Assembly: GCA_963823735.1 (NCBI GenBank)
Contig: CAWGMO010000001.1
Coordinates: forward strand, 1,612,001 to 1,676,000
DNA length: 64,000 nt
From: Actinoallomurus sp963823735
Lineage (GTDB): Bacteria; Actinomycetota; Actinomycetes; Streptosporangiales; Streptosporangiaceae
Reading direction: 5' to 3'
A model generated the notes under the pieces. It saw only the letters and a list, made by a program, of their open reading frames with translations, ran no database searches and had not been told where the DNA came from. This document shows, piece by piece, positions 18,330-27,839 of this stretch. The position numbers and the translations under genes are program-made. Every line of letters begins with the position of its first letter. The stretch's first letter is position 1.

Positions 18330-19201
18330 TGGGGCAGAAGGTAAACCCGCACGGGTTCCGACTGGGCATCACCACCGACTTCAAGAGCCGGTGGTACGCC
18401 GACAAGCTGTACAAGGACTACGTCAAGGAAGACGTGTCGATCCGCCGGATGCTGACCCGCGGCATGGACCGCGCCGGCATCTCCAAGGTCGAGATCGAGC
18501 GCACCCGTGACCGCGTCCGCGTCGACATCCACACCGCCCGTCCCGGCATCGTGATCGGCCGCCGGGGCGCGGAGGCCGACCGCATCCGCGGCGACCTCGA
18601 GAAGCTGACCGGCAAGCAGGTCCAGCTGAACATCCTCGAGGTGAAGAACCCGGAGATCGACGCGCAGCTCGTCGCGCAGGGCGTTGCCGAGCAGCTGTCC
18701 AGCCGAGTCGCGTTCCGCCGTGCCATGCGTAAGGCGATCCAGAGCGCCATGAAGAGTGGCGCCAAGGGCATCAAGGTTCAGTGCGGCGGTCGCCTCGGCG
18801 GCGCCGAGATGTCGCGCTCGGAGTTCTACCGCGAGGGCCAGGTGCCCCTGCACACGCTCCGCGCCGACATCGACTACGGCTTCTACGAGGCCCGTACGAC
18901 CTTCGGCCGGATCGGCGTGAAGGTCTGGATCTACAAGGGCGAGGCGCCGACGAGCCGCGCCGAGCGCGAGGCCGCGCAGGCGAAGGAGCGTGCCGCCGGT
19001 GGCGGCGCGCGCCGTGAGCGCCCGCAGCGTCGCGGTGGCGGCGGTGGCGGTGGCGGCGGCGGTGGCGGCGGTGGCCGTCGCGGCGGCGAGCGTGGAGAGC
19101 GTGGCGGCCGGCAGCAGCAGGCCCCCGCGACCGCGTCAGCCCCGGCCGAGCAGCAGTCGACCGAGACGGCCGCGCCGTCCAGCGCGGGCGAGGGGAGCTG
19201 A
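18329..19201 (+). CDS. rpsC: 30S ribosomal protein S3 with polyglycine tail
   Basis: mRNA-entry protein of the small subunit, 290 residues from the GTG at 18329; E. coli S3 has 233. The KH domain (GRRGAEADRIRGDLEKLTGK) and the C-terminal domain (SGAKGIKVQCGGRLGGAEM) are normal. A long tail from about residue 215 contains 14 consecutive glycines (residues 236-249, bases 19034-19075) flanked by arginines, then a Q/A/S/T/E-rich end. Actinobacterial S3 tails are often extended, but a 14-Gly run is notable and could be length-variable, being made of GGC/GGT triplets. Confidence 0.97.
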   Translation: MGQKVNPHGFRLGITTDFKSRWYADKLYKDYVKEDVSIRRMLTRGMDRAGISKVEIERTRDRVRVDIHTARPGIVIGRRGAEADRIRGDLEKLTGKQVQLNILEVKNPEIDAQLVAQGVAEQLSSRVAFRRAMRKAIQSAMKSGAKGIKVQCGGRLGGAEMSRSEFYREGQVPLHTLRADIDYGFYEARTTFGRIGVKVWIYKGEAPTSRAEREAAQAKERAAGGGARRERPQRRGGGGGGGGGGGGGGRRGGERGERGGRQQQAPATASAPAEQQSTETAAPSSAGEGS

Positions 19202-19208
19202 GTAACCA

Positions 19209-19628
19209 ATGCTGATCCCTCGCAGGGTCAAGCACCGCAAGCAGCACCACCCGCGGCGACGCGGTATGGCCAAGGGCGGCACGCGGGTCGTCTTCGGTGA
19301 GTACGGCATTCAGGCCGTCGAGGGCGCGTACGTGACCAACCGGCAGATCGAGGCCGCACGTATCGCCATGACCCGGCACATCAAGCGTGGCGGAAAGGTG
19401 TGGATCAACATCTACCCCGACCGTCCGCTGACCAAGAAGCCCGCCGAGACCCGCATGGGTTCCGGTAAGGGTTCGCCGGAATGGTGGATCGCCAACGTCA
19501 AGCCCGGACGCGTGATGTTCGAGCTCGCCGGTGTCCCTGAGGACCTGGCGCGCGAGGCGCTCCGCCGTGCGATGCACAAGCTGCCGATGAAGTGCAAGTT
19601 CGTTAAGCGTGAAGTGGGTGAGGCGTGA
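19209..19628 (+). CDS. rplP: 50S ribosomal protein L16
   Basis: Large-subunit protein at the A-site tRNA channel, 139 residues. MLIPRRVKHRKQHHPRR, RHIKRGGKVWINIYPDRP and ETRMGSGKGSPEWWIANVKPGR are diagnostic. ATG start 7 nt after rpsC; the stop TGA shares its A with the rpmC ATG. Confidence 0.98.
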   Translation: MLIPRRVKHRKQHHPRRRGMAKGGTRVVFGEYGIQAVEGAYVTNRQIEAARIAMTRHIKRGGKVWINIYPDRPLTKKPAETRMGSGKGSPEWWIANVKPGRVMFELAGVPEDLAREALRRAMHKLPMKCKFVKREVGEA

Positions 19629-19879
19629 TGGCCACCAACGGCCTTACCGCCGACGATCTGCGGTCTCAGCCGGACGAGGAGCTCGTCACCAAGCTGAAGG
19701 AATCCAAGGAGGAGCTTTTCAACCTCCGGTTCCAGGCGGCTACGGGTCAGCTCGAGACTCACGGACGGCTGCGCGAAGTGAAGCGGGAGATCGCCCGCAT
19801 CTACACCGTGATGCGGGAGCGTGAGCTCGGAATCGTCGTGCTCACCGAGGAGCCCGTGGAGGAGTCCACCGATGAGTGA
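19628..19879 (+). CDS. rpmC: 50S ribosomal protein L29
   Basis: Small helical protein near the tunnel exit, 83 residues from the ATG at 19628; a GTG at 19625 is an alternative start one codon upstream. Core LKESKEELFNLRFQAATGQL and REVKREIARIYTVMRERE are typical. It has an acidic C-terminal tail (EEPVEESTDE). It overlaps both neighbours (rplP by 1 nt, rpsQ by 8 nt). Confidence 0.96.
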   Translation: MATNGLTADDLRSQPDEELVTKLKESKEELFNLRFQAATGQLETHGRLREVKREIARIYTVMRERELGIVVLTEEPVEESTDE

Positions 19880-20150
19880 CCAGAACACCGAGACGCAGAC
19901 GCGGAACTACCGCAAGATCCGTGAGGGTCTCGTGGTCAGCGACAAGATGGACAAGACCGTCGTGGTCGCCGTCGAGGACCGCGTCAAGCACGCCATGTAC
20001 GGCAAGATCATTCGCCGTACCACGAAGTACAAGGCGCACGATGAGTCCAACGCCTGTGGCGTCGGCGACCGGGTCCGTCTGATGGAGACCCGCCCGCTGT
20101 CCGCCACGAAGCGCTGGCGCGTCGTGGAGATCCTTGAGAAGGCCAAGTAA
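19872..20150 (+). CDS. rpsQ: 30S ribosomal protein S17
   Basis: Primary 16S-binding protein, 92 residues from the ATG at 19872, which overlaps the end of rpmC by 8 nt. Core GLVVSDKMDKTVVVAVEDR and MYGKIIRRTTKYKAHDE are intact. An upstream in-frame start would lie inside rpmC and add unconserved sequence. A 79-nt gap follows before rplN. Confidence 0.97.
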   Translation: MSDQNTETQTRNYRKIREGLVVSDKMDKTVVVAVEDRVKHAMYGKIIRRTTKYKAHDESNACGVGDRVRLMETRPLSATKRWRVVEILEKAK

Positions 20151-20229
20151 CTGGCAGTCGCCGCCAAGCGACTGAGGATCGAATCCGCCAGGCTCAAAGT
20201 GAGAACCGGCGAGACAAACAGGAGTTGAC

Positions 20230-20598
20230 GTGATCCAGCAGGAGTCGCGACTCAAGGTCGCCGACAACACGGGTGCGAAGGAGATTCTTTGCATCCGCGT
20301 TCTCGGCGGCTCGGGTCGGCGCTATGCGGGCATCGGCGACATCATCGTCGCGACCGTGAAGGACGCCCTTCCCGGCGCCGGCGTGAAGAAGGGTGATGTC
20401 GTTAAGGCCGTCGTCGTGCGCACCCGCAAGGAGCGCCGCCGTCCCGACGGCTCCTACATCCGCTTCGACGAGAACGCGGCTGTGCTCATCAAGGACGGCG
20501 GAGACCCGCGCGGAACGCGTATCTTCGGCCCGGTCGGCCGGGAGCTGCGTGACAAGCGCTTCATGCGCATCATCTCGCTGGCGCCGGAGGTGCTCTGA
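20230..20598 (+). CDS. rplN: 50S ribosomal protein L14
   Basis: Intersubunit-bridge protein, 122 residues, GTG start with AGGAG upstream. MIQQESRLKVADNTGAKEI and RRPDGSYIRFDENAAVLI are conserved. First gene of the spc-type segment; the stop TGA shares its A with the rplX ATG. Confidence 0.98.
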   Translation: MIQQESRLKVADNTGAKEILCIRVLGGSGRRYAGIGDIIVATVKDALPGAGVKKGDVVKAVVVRTRKERRRPDGSYIRFDENAAVLIKDGGDPRGTRIFGPVGRELRDKRFMRIISLAPEVL

Positions 20599-20912
20599 TG
20601 AAGATCAAGAAGGGCGACGACGTCGTCGTCGTCGCCGGCAAGAACAAGGGCGCGACCGGCAAGGTCATCTCGGTGGACCCCAAGCGTGAGCGAGTGGTCG
20701 TCGAGGGTGTCAACCTGGTGAAGCGTCACAGCAAGGAGACCAACCAGGGGCCGCGCGGCGCCAAGGACGGTGGGATCGTCACCAAAGAGGGGCCGATCCA
20801 CGTCAGCAACGTGATGCTCGCCGAGGGCGGAAAGCCCGTACGCGTCGGCTACCGCTTCGACGACGACGGCACGAAGGTTCGCATTTCGCGCCGTTCCGGT
20901 AAGGACATCTGA
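20598..20912 (+). CDS. rplX: 50S ribosomal protein L24
   Basis: Assembly-initiating 23S rRNA-binding protein with a KOW motif, 104 residues. KKGDDVVVVAGKNKGATGKV and VNLVKRHSKETNQGP are typical. Coupled at both ends by 1-nt overlaps (rplN, rplE). Confidence 0.98.
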   Translation: MKIKKGDDVVVVAGKNKGATGKVISVDPKRERVVVEGVNLVKRHSKETNQGPRGAKDGGIVTKEGPIHVSNVMLAEGGKPVRVGYRFDDDGTKVRISRRSGKDI

Positions 20913-21487
20913 TGACCGCCGAGACGACTACGCAGGAAGTCCCGAAGCCGAGGCTCAAGCAGCGCTACCGCGACGAGGTCGCGAAGGCGATGCAGGAGGA
21001 GTTCGGCTACGCCAACGTGATGCAGATCCCCGGTCTGACCAAGATCAAGGTCAACATGGGTGTCGGCGACGCGGCCCGCGACTCCAAGCTCATCGAGGGT
21101 GCGGTCCGCGACCTTACGACGATCACCGGCCAGAAGCCCGCGGTCGCCCACGCGCGCAAGTCGATCGCGCAGTTCAAGCTGCGCGAGGGCATGCCGATCG
21201 GCGCCCACGTGACGCTGCGCGGTGACCGGATGTGGGAGTTCCTCGACCGGCTGCTCTCGCTCGCACTGCCGCGTATCCGTGACTTCCGTGGCCTGTCGCC
21301 GAAGCACTTCGACGGCAACGGCAACTACACGTTCGGGCTCACCGAGCAGGTGATGTTCCATGAGATCGACCCGGACAAGGTCGACCGCCAGCGCGGCATG
21401 GACATCACCGTGGTCACGACCGCGACGACCGACGACGAGGGCCGGGCGCTTCTTCGGCACCTGGGCTTCCCGTTCAAGGAGAACTGA
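20912..21487 (+). CDS. rplE: 50S ribosomal protein L5
   Basis: 5S rRNA and P-site tRNA contact protein, 191 residues. The conserved blocks are IPGLTKIKVNMGVGDAARDSK, GQKPAVAHARKSIAQFKLREG and IRDFRGLSPKHFDGNGNYTFG. It begins with a slightly extended N-terminus (MTAETTTQEVPKPR), common in actinomycetes. rpsN follows after 3 nt. Confidence 0.98.
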   Translation: MTAETTTQEVPKPRLKQRYRDEVAKAMQEEFGYANVMQIPGLTKIKVNMGVGDAARDSKLIEGAVRDLTTITGQKPAVAHARKSIAQFKLREGMPIGAHVTLRGDRMWEFLDRLLSLALPRIRDFRGLSPKHFDGNGNYTFGLTEQVMFHEIDPDKVDRQRGMDITVVTTATTDDEGRALLRHLGFPFKEN

Positions 21488-21490
21488 CAG

Positions 21491-21676
21491 ATGGCGAAGA
21501 AGGCTCTGATCGCCAAGGCGAACCGGAAGCCCAAGCACGCCGTGCGCACCTACACTCGGTGCTCGCGGTGCGGGCGTCCGCGCGCCGTCTTCCGCAAGTT
21601 CGGCCTGTGCCGGATCTGCTTCCGGGAGATGGCTCACCGAGGCGAGCTGCCCGGCATCACCAAGTCCAGCTGGTAA
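21491..21676 (+). CDS. rpsZ: 30S ribosomal protein S14, zinc-binding type Z
   Basis: Small-subunit head protein, 61 residues. This is the short zinc form, with ligands C24, C27, C40 and C43 (CSRC...CRIC). Actinomycetes often carry a second, zinc-free S14 in a zinc-stress locus elsewhere; none is in this window. A 106-nt gap with a small TCCGCC/GGCGGA stem separates it from rpsH. Confidence 0.97.
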   Translation: MAKKALIAKANRKPKHAVRTYTRCSRCGRPRAVFRKFGLCRICFREMAHRGELPGITKSSW

Positions 21677-21782
21677 CCCAGCAATCAATAATGACCAACC
21701 GGGTGCCTGAGCAAGGCATCCACGACCACGTCGAAGGTCCGCCGGCCAGGCGGAAACCGCGGCGAGGAGGGCCCAGTAGGCC

Positions 21783-22181
21783 ATGACGATGACCGACCCG
21801 ATCGCAGACATGCTGACGCGTCTGCGGAACGCGAATTCGGCGTACCACGACACCGTGGGCATGCCGTACTCGAAGATCAAGGCGCACATCGCCGAGATCC
21901 TCCAGCAGGAGGGCTACATCTCGGGCTGGAGCGTCGAGGACGCCGAGGTCGGCAAGAAGCTTGTGGTCGACCTCAAGTTCGGCCCGACCCGTGAGCGTTC
22001 GATCGCCGGACTCAAGCGGGTGTCAAAGCCGGGCCTGCGGGTCTACGCGAAGAAGGACAACCTGCCGAAGGTTCTCGGCGGTCTCGGCGTCGCGATCATC
22101 TCGACGTCCTCGGGCCTCATGACCGACCGGCAGGCCGGCAAGCACGGAGTGGGCGGGGAAGTCCTCGCCTACGTCTGGTAA
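21783..22181 (+). CDS. rpsH: 30S ribosomal protein S8
   Basis: Central-domain 16S rRNA-binding protein, 132 residues. MTDPIADMLTRLRNANSA and the C-terminal STSSGLMTDRQAGKHGVGGE are diagnostic. In E. coli S8 represses the spc operon; no matching target was identified here. rplF follows after 16 nt. Confidence 0.98.
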   Translation: MTMTDPIADMLTRLRNANSAYHDTVGMPYSKIKAHIAEILQQEGYISGWSVEDAEVGKKLVVDLKFGPTRERSIAGLKRVSKPGLRVYAKKDNLPKVLGGLGVAIISTSSGLMTDRQAGKHGVGGEVLAYVW

Positions 22182-22197
22182 GGGGAGGGAAAACAGC

Positions 22198-22734
22198 ATG
22201 TCGCGAATCGGACGTCTGCCCATCCCCGTCCCCGGCGGCGTCGACATCAAGGTCGACGGCCAGGACGTCACGGTCAAGGGCCCCAAGGGCGAGCTGAAGC
22301 ACACAGTGGCCCGCCCGATCGAGATCGTCCAGGAGGACGGCACGATCAAGGTGGGAAGGTCCAGTGACGAGGGACCGATCCGTGCTCTGCACGGCCTGAC
22401 CCGGTCACTGATCAACAACATGGTCGTCGGAGTGACGCAGGGATACAGCAAGACGCTGGAGATCGTCGGCGTCGGCTACCGCGTCCAGGCCAAGGGAAGC
22501 AACCTCGAGTTCTCCCTCGGCTACAGCCACCCGATCACGGTGGAACCGCCGGCCGGTATCACCTTCCGCGTCGAGCGGCCGACCCAGTTCGTGGTCGAGG
22601 GCATCGACAAGCAGAAGGTCGGCGAAGTCGCCGCGAACATCCGCAAGCTTCGCAAGCCCGACCCGTACAAGGGTAAGGGCGTGCGGTACCAAGGCGAGCA
22701 GATCCGCCGCAAGGTCGGAAAGGCTGGTAAGTAG
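22198..22734 (+). CDS. rplF: 50S ribosomal protein L6
   Basis: Protein at the factor-binding region near the sarcin-ricin loop, 178 residues. MSRIGRLPIPVPGGVDI and the C-terminal KPDPYKGKGVRYQGEQIRRK are typical, with the usual duplicated fold. The ATG is preceded by GGGGAGGG. rplR begins 2 nt after the stop. Confidence 0.98.
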   Translation: MSRIGRLPIPVPGGVDIKVDGQDVTVKGPKGELKHTVARPIEIVQEDGTIKVGRSSDEGPIRALHGLTRSLINNMVVGVTQGYSKTLEIVGVGYRVQAKGSNLEFSLGYSHPITVEPPAGITFRVERPTQFVVEGIDKQKVGEVAANIRKLRKPDPYKGKGVRYQGEQIRRKVGKAGK

Positions 22735-22736
22735 TC

Positions 22737-23123
22737 ATGCCTGCGAGCAAGACACAGGTCCGGAAGCGGACCTCGTCACGCGCCGCGTCGCGGACACGCC
22801 GGCACCTGCGCGTCCGGAAGAAGATCCAGGGCAGCGCGGAGCGGCCGAGGCTGGTCGTCACGCGTTCCACGAAGCACATCTCGGCGCAGATCATCGACGA
22901 CAAGGCCGGTCACACTCTCGTGTCCGCCTCGACGCTCGACGCCTCGCTCCGCACGGGCGAGGGCGACAAGTCGGCCAAGGCGCGGAAGGTCGGCGAGCTG
23001 CTGGCCACCCGGGCCAAGGAGGCCGGTGTCGGCGCCGTCGTCTTCGACCGCGCCGGGCACCGGTACACGGGCCGCATCGCGGCCCTGGCCGACGGTGCGC
23101 GTGAGGGCGGGCTGGAGTTCTGA
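22737..23123 (+). CDS. rplR: 50S ribosomal protein L18
   Basis: 5S rRNA-binding protein, 128 residues. RRHLRVRKKIQGSAERPRL, STKHISAQIIDD and FDRAGHRYTGRIAALADGAREGGL are conserved. rpsE follows after 40 nt with its own GAAGAGGA site. Confidence 0.98.
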   Translation: MPASKTQVRKRTSSRAASRTRRHLRVRKKIQGSAERPRLVVTRSTKHISAQIIDDKAGHTLVSASTLDASLRTGEGDKSAKARKVGELLATRAKEAGVGAVVFDRAGHRYTGRIAALADGAREGGLEF

Positions 23124-23163
23124 TGGTCCCGCAGCAACTGACGCACGAGAAGAGGAACCACTA

Positions 23164-23772
23164 ATGGCAGCACCACGTCGTGGCGGCGGCGAGCGGCGCG
23201 ACCGGCGTGATGATCGCCGGGGTGGCGCCGACAAGGGCCAGTCGTTCATCGAGCGCGTCGTAGCGATCAACCGCGTCGCCAAGGTCGTCAAGGGAGGCCG
23301 GCGCTTCAGCTTCACCGCGCTGGTCGTCGTCGGCGACGGCAACGGCACGGTCGGTGTCGGCTACGGCAAGGCCAAGGAGGTGCCCGCGGCGATCGCCAAG
23401 GGCGTCGAAGAGGCCAAGAAGCACTTCTTCAAGGTGCCCCGTATCCAGGGCACCATCCCGCACACCAGCCAGGGCGAGGAGGCCGCGGGAGTCGTTCTCC
23501 TGAAGCCGGCCAGCCCCGGTACCGGTGTGATCGCGGGTGGCCCCGTGCGCGCCGTTCTGGAGTGCGCGGGCATCCACGACGTCCTCTCGAAGTCGCTGGG
23601 CTCCTCCAACGCCATCAACATCGTCCACGCGACGGTGGCGGCGCTGAAGCAGCTCAACCGGCCCGAGGAGATCGCGGCCAAGCGCGGCCTGCCGATCGAG
23701 GACGTCGCTCCTGCGGCCATGCTGAAGGCGCGTGCGGCAGGCAGCGAGCCTCGGCAGGAGGTCGCATCGTGA
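23164..23772 (+). CDS. rpsE: 30S ribosomal protein S5
   Basis: Accuracy and mRNA-entry protein, 202 residues from the ATG at 23164, which follows an AGAGGA site; upstream in-frame sequence overlaps rplR and was rejected. The spectinomycin loop AKVVKGGRRFSF, GKAKEVPAAIAKG and GSSNAINIVHAT are intact. It has a basic R/D-rich N-terminal extension, usual for actinomycetes. TGA overlaps the rpmD GTG. Confidence 0.97.
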   Translation: MAAPRRGGGERRDRRDDRRGGADKGQSFIERVVAINRVAKVVKGGRRFSFTALVVVGDGNGTVGVGYGKAKEVPAAIAKGVEEAKKHFFKVPRIQGTIPHTSQGEEAAGVVLLKPASPGTGVIAGGPVRAVLECAGIHDVLSKSLGSSNAINIVHATVAALKQLNRPEEIAAKRGLPIEDVAPAAMLKARAAGSEPRQEVAS

Positions 23773-23951
23773 GCAACCTGAAGATCACTCAGGTCAAGTC
23801 GCGAATCGGTGGCAAGCAGTACCAGCGTGAAACCCTGCGCAGTCTCGGTCTCAACAAGATCGGCCAGAGCGTCGTCCGCGAGGACAACGCTCAGGTGCTC
23901 GGGATGATCCAGACGGTTCGCCACCTCGTCAACGTCGAGGAGGTCGACTGA
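23769..23951 (+). CDS. rpmD: 50S ribosomal protein L30
   Basis: Small large-subunit protein, 60 residues from the GTG at 23769 (GTGA overlap with rpsE). LKITQVKSRIGGKQYQRETL and GLNKIGQSVVREDN match the family. rplO begins one base after its stop. Confidence 0.97.
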   Translation: MSNLKITQVKSRIGGKQYQRETLRSLGLNKIGQSVVREDNAQVLGMIQTVRHLVNVEEVD

Positions 23952-23952
23952 T

Positions 23953-24405
23953 ATGGGCGCAGAGACTCCGCTGCGACCGCACCACCTGCGGCCGGCTCCG
24001 GGCGCGCACAAGTCCAAGGTCCGTAAGGGCCGTGGTGAGGCGTCCAAGGGCAAGACCGCAGGACGCGGTACCAAGGGCACGAAGGCGCGCAACACGGTTC
24101 CCGTGGGTTTCGAAGGCGGGCAGATGCCGCTGATCCGACGGGTTCCGAAGCTCAAGGGCTTCAAGAATCCGTTCCGGGTTGAATATCAGGTGGTCAACCT
24201 GGCAAAACTCGCCGAGCTTTACCCCGATGGTGGCGAGGTGACGCCAGAGGACCTGGCGGCGAAGGGCGCGGTGCGCTCGGGCCGTCCGGTCAAGATCCTC
24301 GGTGAGGGTGACATCTCCGCAACGGTCCAGGTCAAGGCACATGCCTTCTCCGGATCGGCCAAGGAGAAGATCGCCGGCGCCGGTGGAAGCATCGAAGAAC
24401 TGTGA
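23953..24405 (+). CDS. rplO: 50S ribosomal protein L15
   Basis: Large-subunit assembly protein, 150 residues. LRPAPGAHKSKVRKGRGEASKG... type glycine-rich N-terminus, GFEGGQMPLIRRVPKLKGF and the C-terminal VKAHAFSGSAKEKI are diagnostic. It ends the ribosomal part of the spc segment, before a hairpin and secY. Confidence 0.98.
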   Translation: MGAETPLRPHHLRPAPGAHKSKVRKGRGEASKGKTAGRGTKGTKARNTVPVGFEGGQMPLIRRVPKLKGFKNPFRVEYQVVNLAKLAELYPDGGEVTPEDLAAKGAVRSGRPVKILGEGDISATVQVKAHAFSGSAKEKIAGAGGSIEEL

Positions 24406-24426
24406 GTACGAGCCCTTGCGGGATTC

Positions 24427-24451
24427 GCCCCCGCCATACGATGGCGGGGGC
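24427..24451 (+). terminator. Hairpin between rplO and secY
   Basis: Ten-base perfect arms GCCCCCGCCA / TGGCGGGGGC around TACGA, nested within a second imperfect pairing (CCCTTGCGGG with CCCGCGAGGG). No T-run. Could reduce or end transcription ahead of secY, or protect the upstream mRNA. Confidence 0.55.
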
Positions 24452-24556
24452 GTCACTCCCCGCGAGGGCTGTTAGAGTTCGACCGGCGGCTATCGCCGTC
24501 GCTTACCATCGACCCGGGCCCGTGAGCGGCCGAAGGCCGAAATTCGCGCAGGAGGA

Positions 24557-25860
<1,304 letters not shown>

Positions 25861-25861
<1 letters not shown>

Positions 25862-26514
25862 TGCGAATCGTGCTCGTGGGCCCCCCCGGAGCGGGCAAGG
25901 GGACACAGGCCCAATTCATCGCATCCCACCTGTCAATCCCGAAGATTTCGACAGGTGACATCTTCCGCGCGAACGTGAGCGGAAACACGCCTCTCGGGCA
26001 GAAGGCCAAGGAGTACATGGATCGTGGTGATCTCGTCCCGGACGAGGTCACCATCGCCATGGTGCGCGATCGGCTGGCCGAGGAGGACGCGCAGGAGGGC
26101 TTCCTTCTCGACGGCTTCCCGCGCAACGTTCCTCAGGCCGAGACCCTGAAGAAGATCCTCGCCGAGATGGACCGGCGGCTGGACCTCGTGCTCGAACTCG
26201 TCGTCGATGACGACGAGGTCGTGCGCCGGCTGTCCGGCCGCCGTACCTGCCGCAAGTGCGGGCGGATCTGGCACCTGGTCTTCGATCCTCCCGCCAAGGA
26301 GGGTGTCTGCGATGACTGCGGCGGCGAGCTGTTCCAGCGCGACGACGATCGCGAGGAGACCATCAGGCACCGCCTGGAGGTCTACCAGGAACAGACCGCA
26401 CCCCTGGCGTCGTTCTACGCTGATGAGGGCATCCTCGTGGGCCTGGACGCCACCGGACCGGTCGAAGAGGTCACCAAGCGGGCGCTGACGGCGCTTCGCC
26501 GGTTCGCCGAGTAG
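25861..26514 (+). CDS. adk: Adenylate kinase
   Basis: ATP + AMP = 2 ADP, 217 residues, GTG start overlapping the secY stop by one base. P-loop GPPGAGKGT is at residues 7-15; STGDIFR and DGFPRN form the AMP site. The long LID domain keeps a four-cysteine zinc site (CRKC...CDDC), the zinc-type LID. Position after secY is standard and couples energy metabolism with translocon expression. Confidence 0.97.
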
Positions 26515-26604
26515 AACCCGGCGCCGGTACGCGACCGTCGCGCTCCGCGGACGCCCGGTCGGTTCGAACCGGGTACCCCCCCGGCCTAGGTGCGGAGCGG
26601 AAGA

Positions 26605-27417
26605 GTGTTCAAGAAGCGTAGGCCCGCGATCCAGATCAAGTCGCGGGACCAGCTCGATGTGATGCGTGAGGCGGGCCTCGTCGTCGGGCGTACCCTCCAG
26701 CTCCTCACAGAGGCCGTGAAGCCCGGGATGACGACGGCCGACCTCGACGTCATAGCCGAGGAGTCCATCCGCTCAGCGGGCGCGACACCGTCGTTCAAGG
26801 GCTATCACGGCTTCCCGGCCAGCATCTGCACGTCGGTCAACGAGGAGATCGTCCACGGCATCCCGAGCACGGCCAAGGTGCTCAGGGACGGCGACCTCAT
26901 CTCCATCGACTGCGGCGCCATCTTCGACGGCTGGCACGGTGACTCGGCGGTGACGGTTCCCGTCGGGGAGATCACCGACGAGCAGCGCCGGCTGATCGAG
27001 GTGTGCGAGGAGTCCATGTGGCGCGGTCTGCGCGCCGGGCTCGTCGGCGGGCGCCTCAGCGACATCGGTCACGCCGTGGAGACGTATGTTCGCGGCCAGG
27101 GTCCCTATGGCATCGTCGAGGAGTACGTCGGCCACGGGATCGGTACCGAGATGCACATGGACCCAGCGGTGCCCAACTACGGCGAGCCCGGCCACGGGCC
27201 CGAGCTGGTCGCCGGCATGTGCTTCGCCGTCGAGCCGATGATCAATCTCGGTACGGCCGAGACACAGGTCCTGGACGACGAGTGGACCGTCATCACCGGG
27301 GACGGCCGCCACTCGGCGCACTTCGAGCACACGTTCGCGGTCACCGAAGACGGCCCTTGGGTGCTCACCGCACTCGACGGCGGTGTCGAGAGGATGAAGG
27401 ATGGCGCTCAATCCTGA
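26605..27417 (+). CDS. map: Type I methionine aminopeptidase
   Basis: Removes initiator Met from nascent proteins, 270 residues. The GTG at 26605 gives VFKKRRPAIQIKSRDQLDVM, the usual start; a GTG at 26590 would add five residues. Pita-bread fold metal ligands are present: two Asp in SIDCGAIFDGWHGDS, His in GHGIGTEMHMDP, Glu in FAVEPMINLG and Glu in AHFEHTFAVTEDG. It lies downstream of adk after a 90-nt gap; DUF1707 overlaps its 3' end by 17 nt. Confidence 0.95.
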   Translation: MFKKRRPAIQIKSRDQLDVMREAGLVVGRTLQLLTEAVKPGMTTADLDVIAEESIRSAGATPSFKGYHGFPASICTSVNEEIVHGIPSTAKVLRDGDLISIDCGAIFDGWHGDSAVTVPVGEITDEQRRLIEVCEESMWRGLRAGLVGGRLSDIGHAVETYVRGQGPYGIVEEYVGHGIGTEMHMDPAVPNYGEPGHGPELVAGMCFAVEPMINLGTAETQVLDDEWTVITGDGRHSAHFEHTFAVTEDGPWVLTALDGGVERMKDGAQS

Positions 27418-27838
27418 GATGCGGGCCTCCGACGGCGACCGCGACCGGACCGCAGCGGCGCTGAGGGAGCACTGTGCTCAGGGGCGCATCACGGTCGACG
27501 AGCTGAACGACCGCCTCGACGCCACCTACACCGCGGTGACGATCGGCGAGCTGGAGCGGGTGACGGGCGACCTCCCCGAAGAGGACATGTACGAGCTGCC
27601 GGTCCCGGCGTCGCGGCGGTCGACGCCGGCGCGCCGCGGCACGGGCGCGGTGGCCCGGCCGGGCAACGCCGCGGGGTGGTCGATGTACGGCACCGTCACC
27701 TTGATCTGCATCGTGAGCTGGCTCATCGGGGCCGTGTCCTCGGGCGTCTGGTACCCCTGGTTCCTCTGGGTCGCCGGGCCGTGGGGCGCGATGGTCCTCG
27801 CCGGCAAGATCTTCGGCCCCCGGGGCGGCGGCCGCTGA
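27401..27838 (+). CDS. DUF1707 / SHOCT-like domain membrane protein
   Basis: Function unknown, 145 residues. Residues 7-58 form a DUF1707 domain (MRASDGDRDRTAAALREH, GRITVDELNDRLDATYTA, ELERVTGDLP), a short helical module common in actinomycetes and usually found on membrane proteins. Two membrane helices follow at about 95-112 and 117-136. It overlaps map by 17 nt, so it is likely expressed with it. Its stop lies one base from the stop of the convergent phosphoesterase. Confidence 0.85.
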   Translation: MALNPEMRASDGDRDRTAAALREHCAQGRITVDELNDRLDATYTAVTIGELERVTGDLPEEDMYELPVPASRRSTPARRGTGAVARPGNAAGWSMYGTVTLICIVSWLIGAVSSGVWYPWFLWVAGPWGAMVLAGKIFGPRGGGR

Positions 27839-27839
27839 G

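Noticed and set aside
26560..26571. GGTTCGAACC resembling a tRNA T-arm loop
   Set aside because: It is part of the 12-bp palindrome CGGTTCGAACCG; no matching acceptor, D or anticodon arms occur around it.
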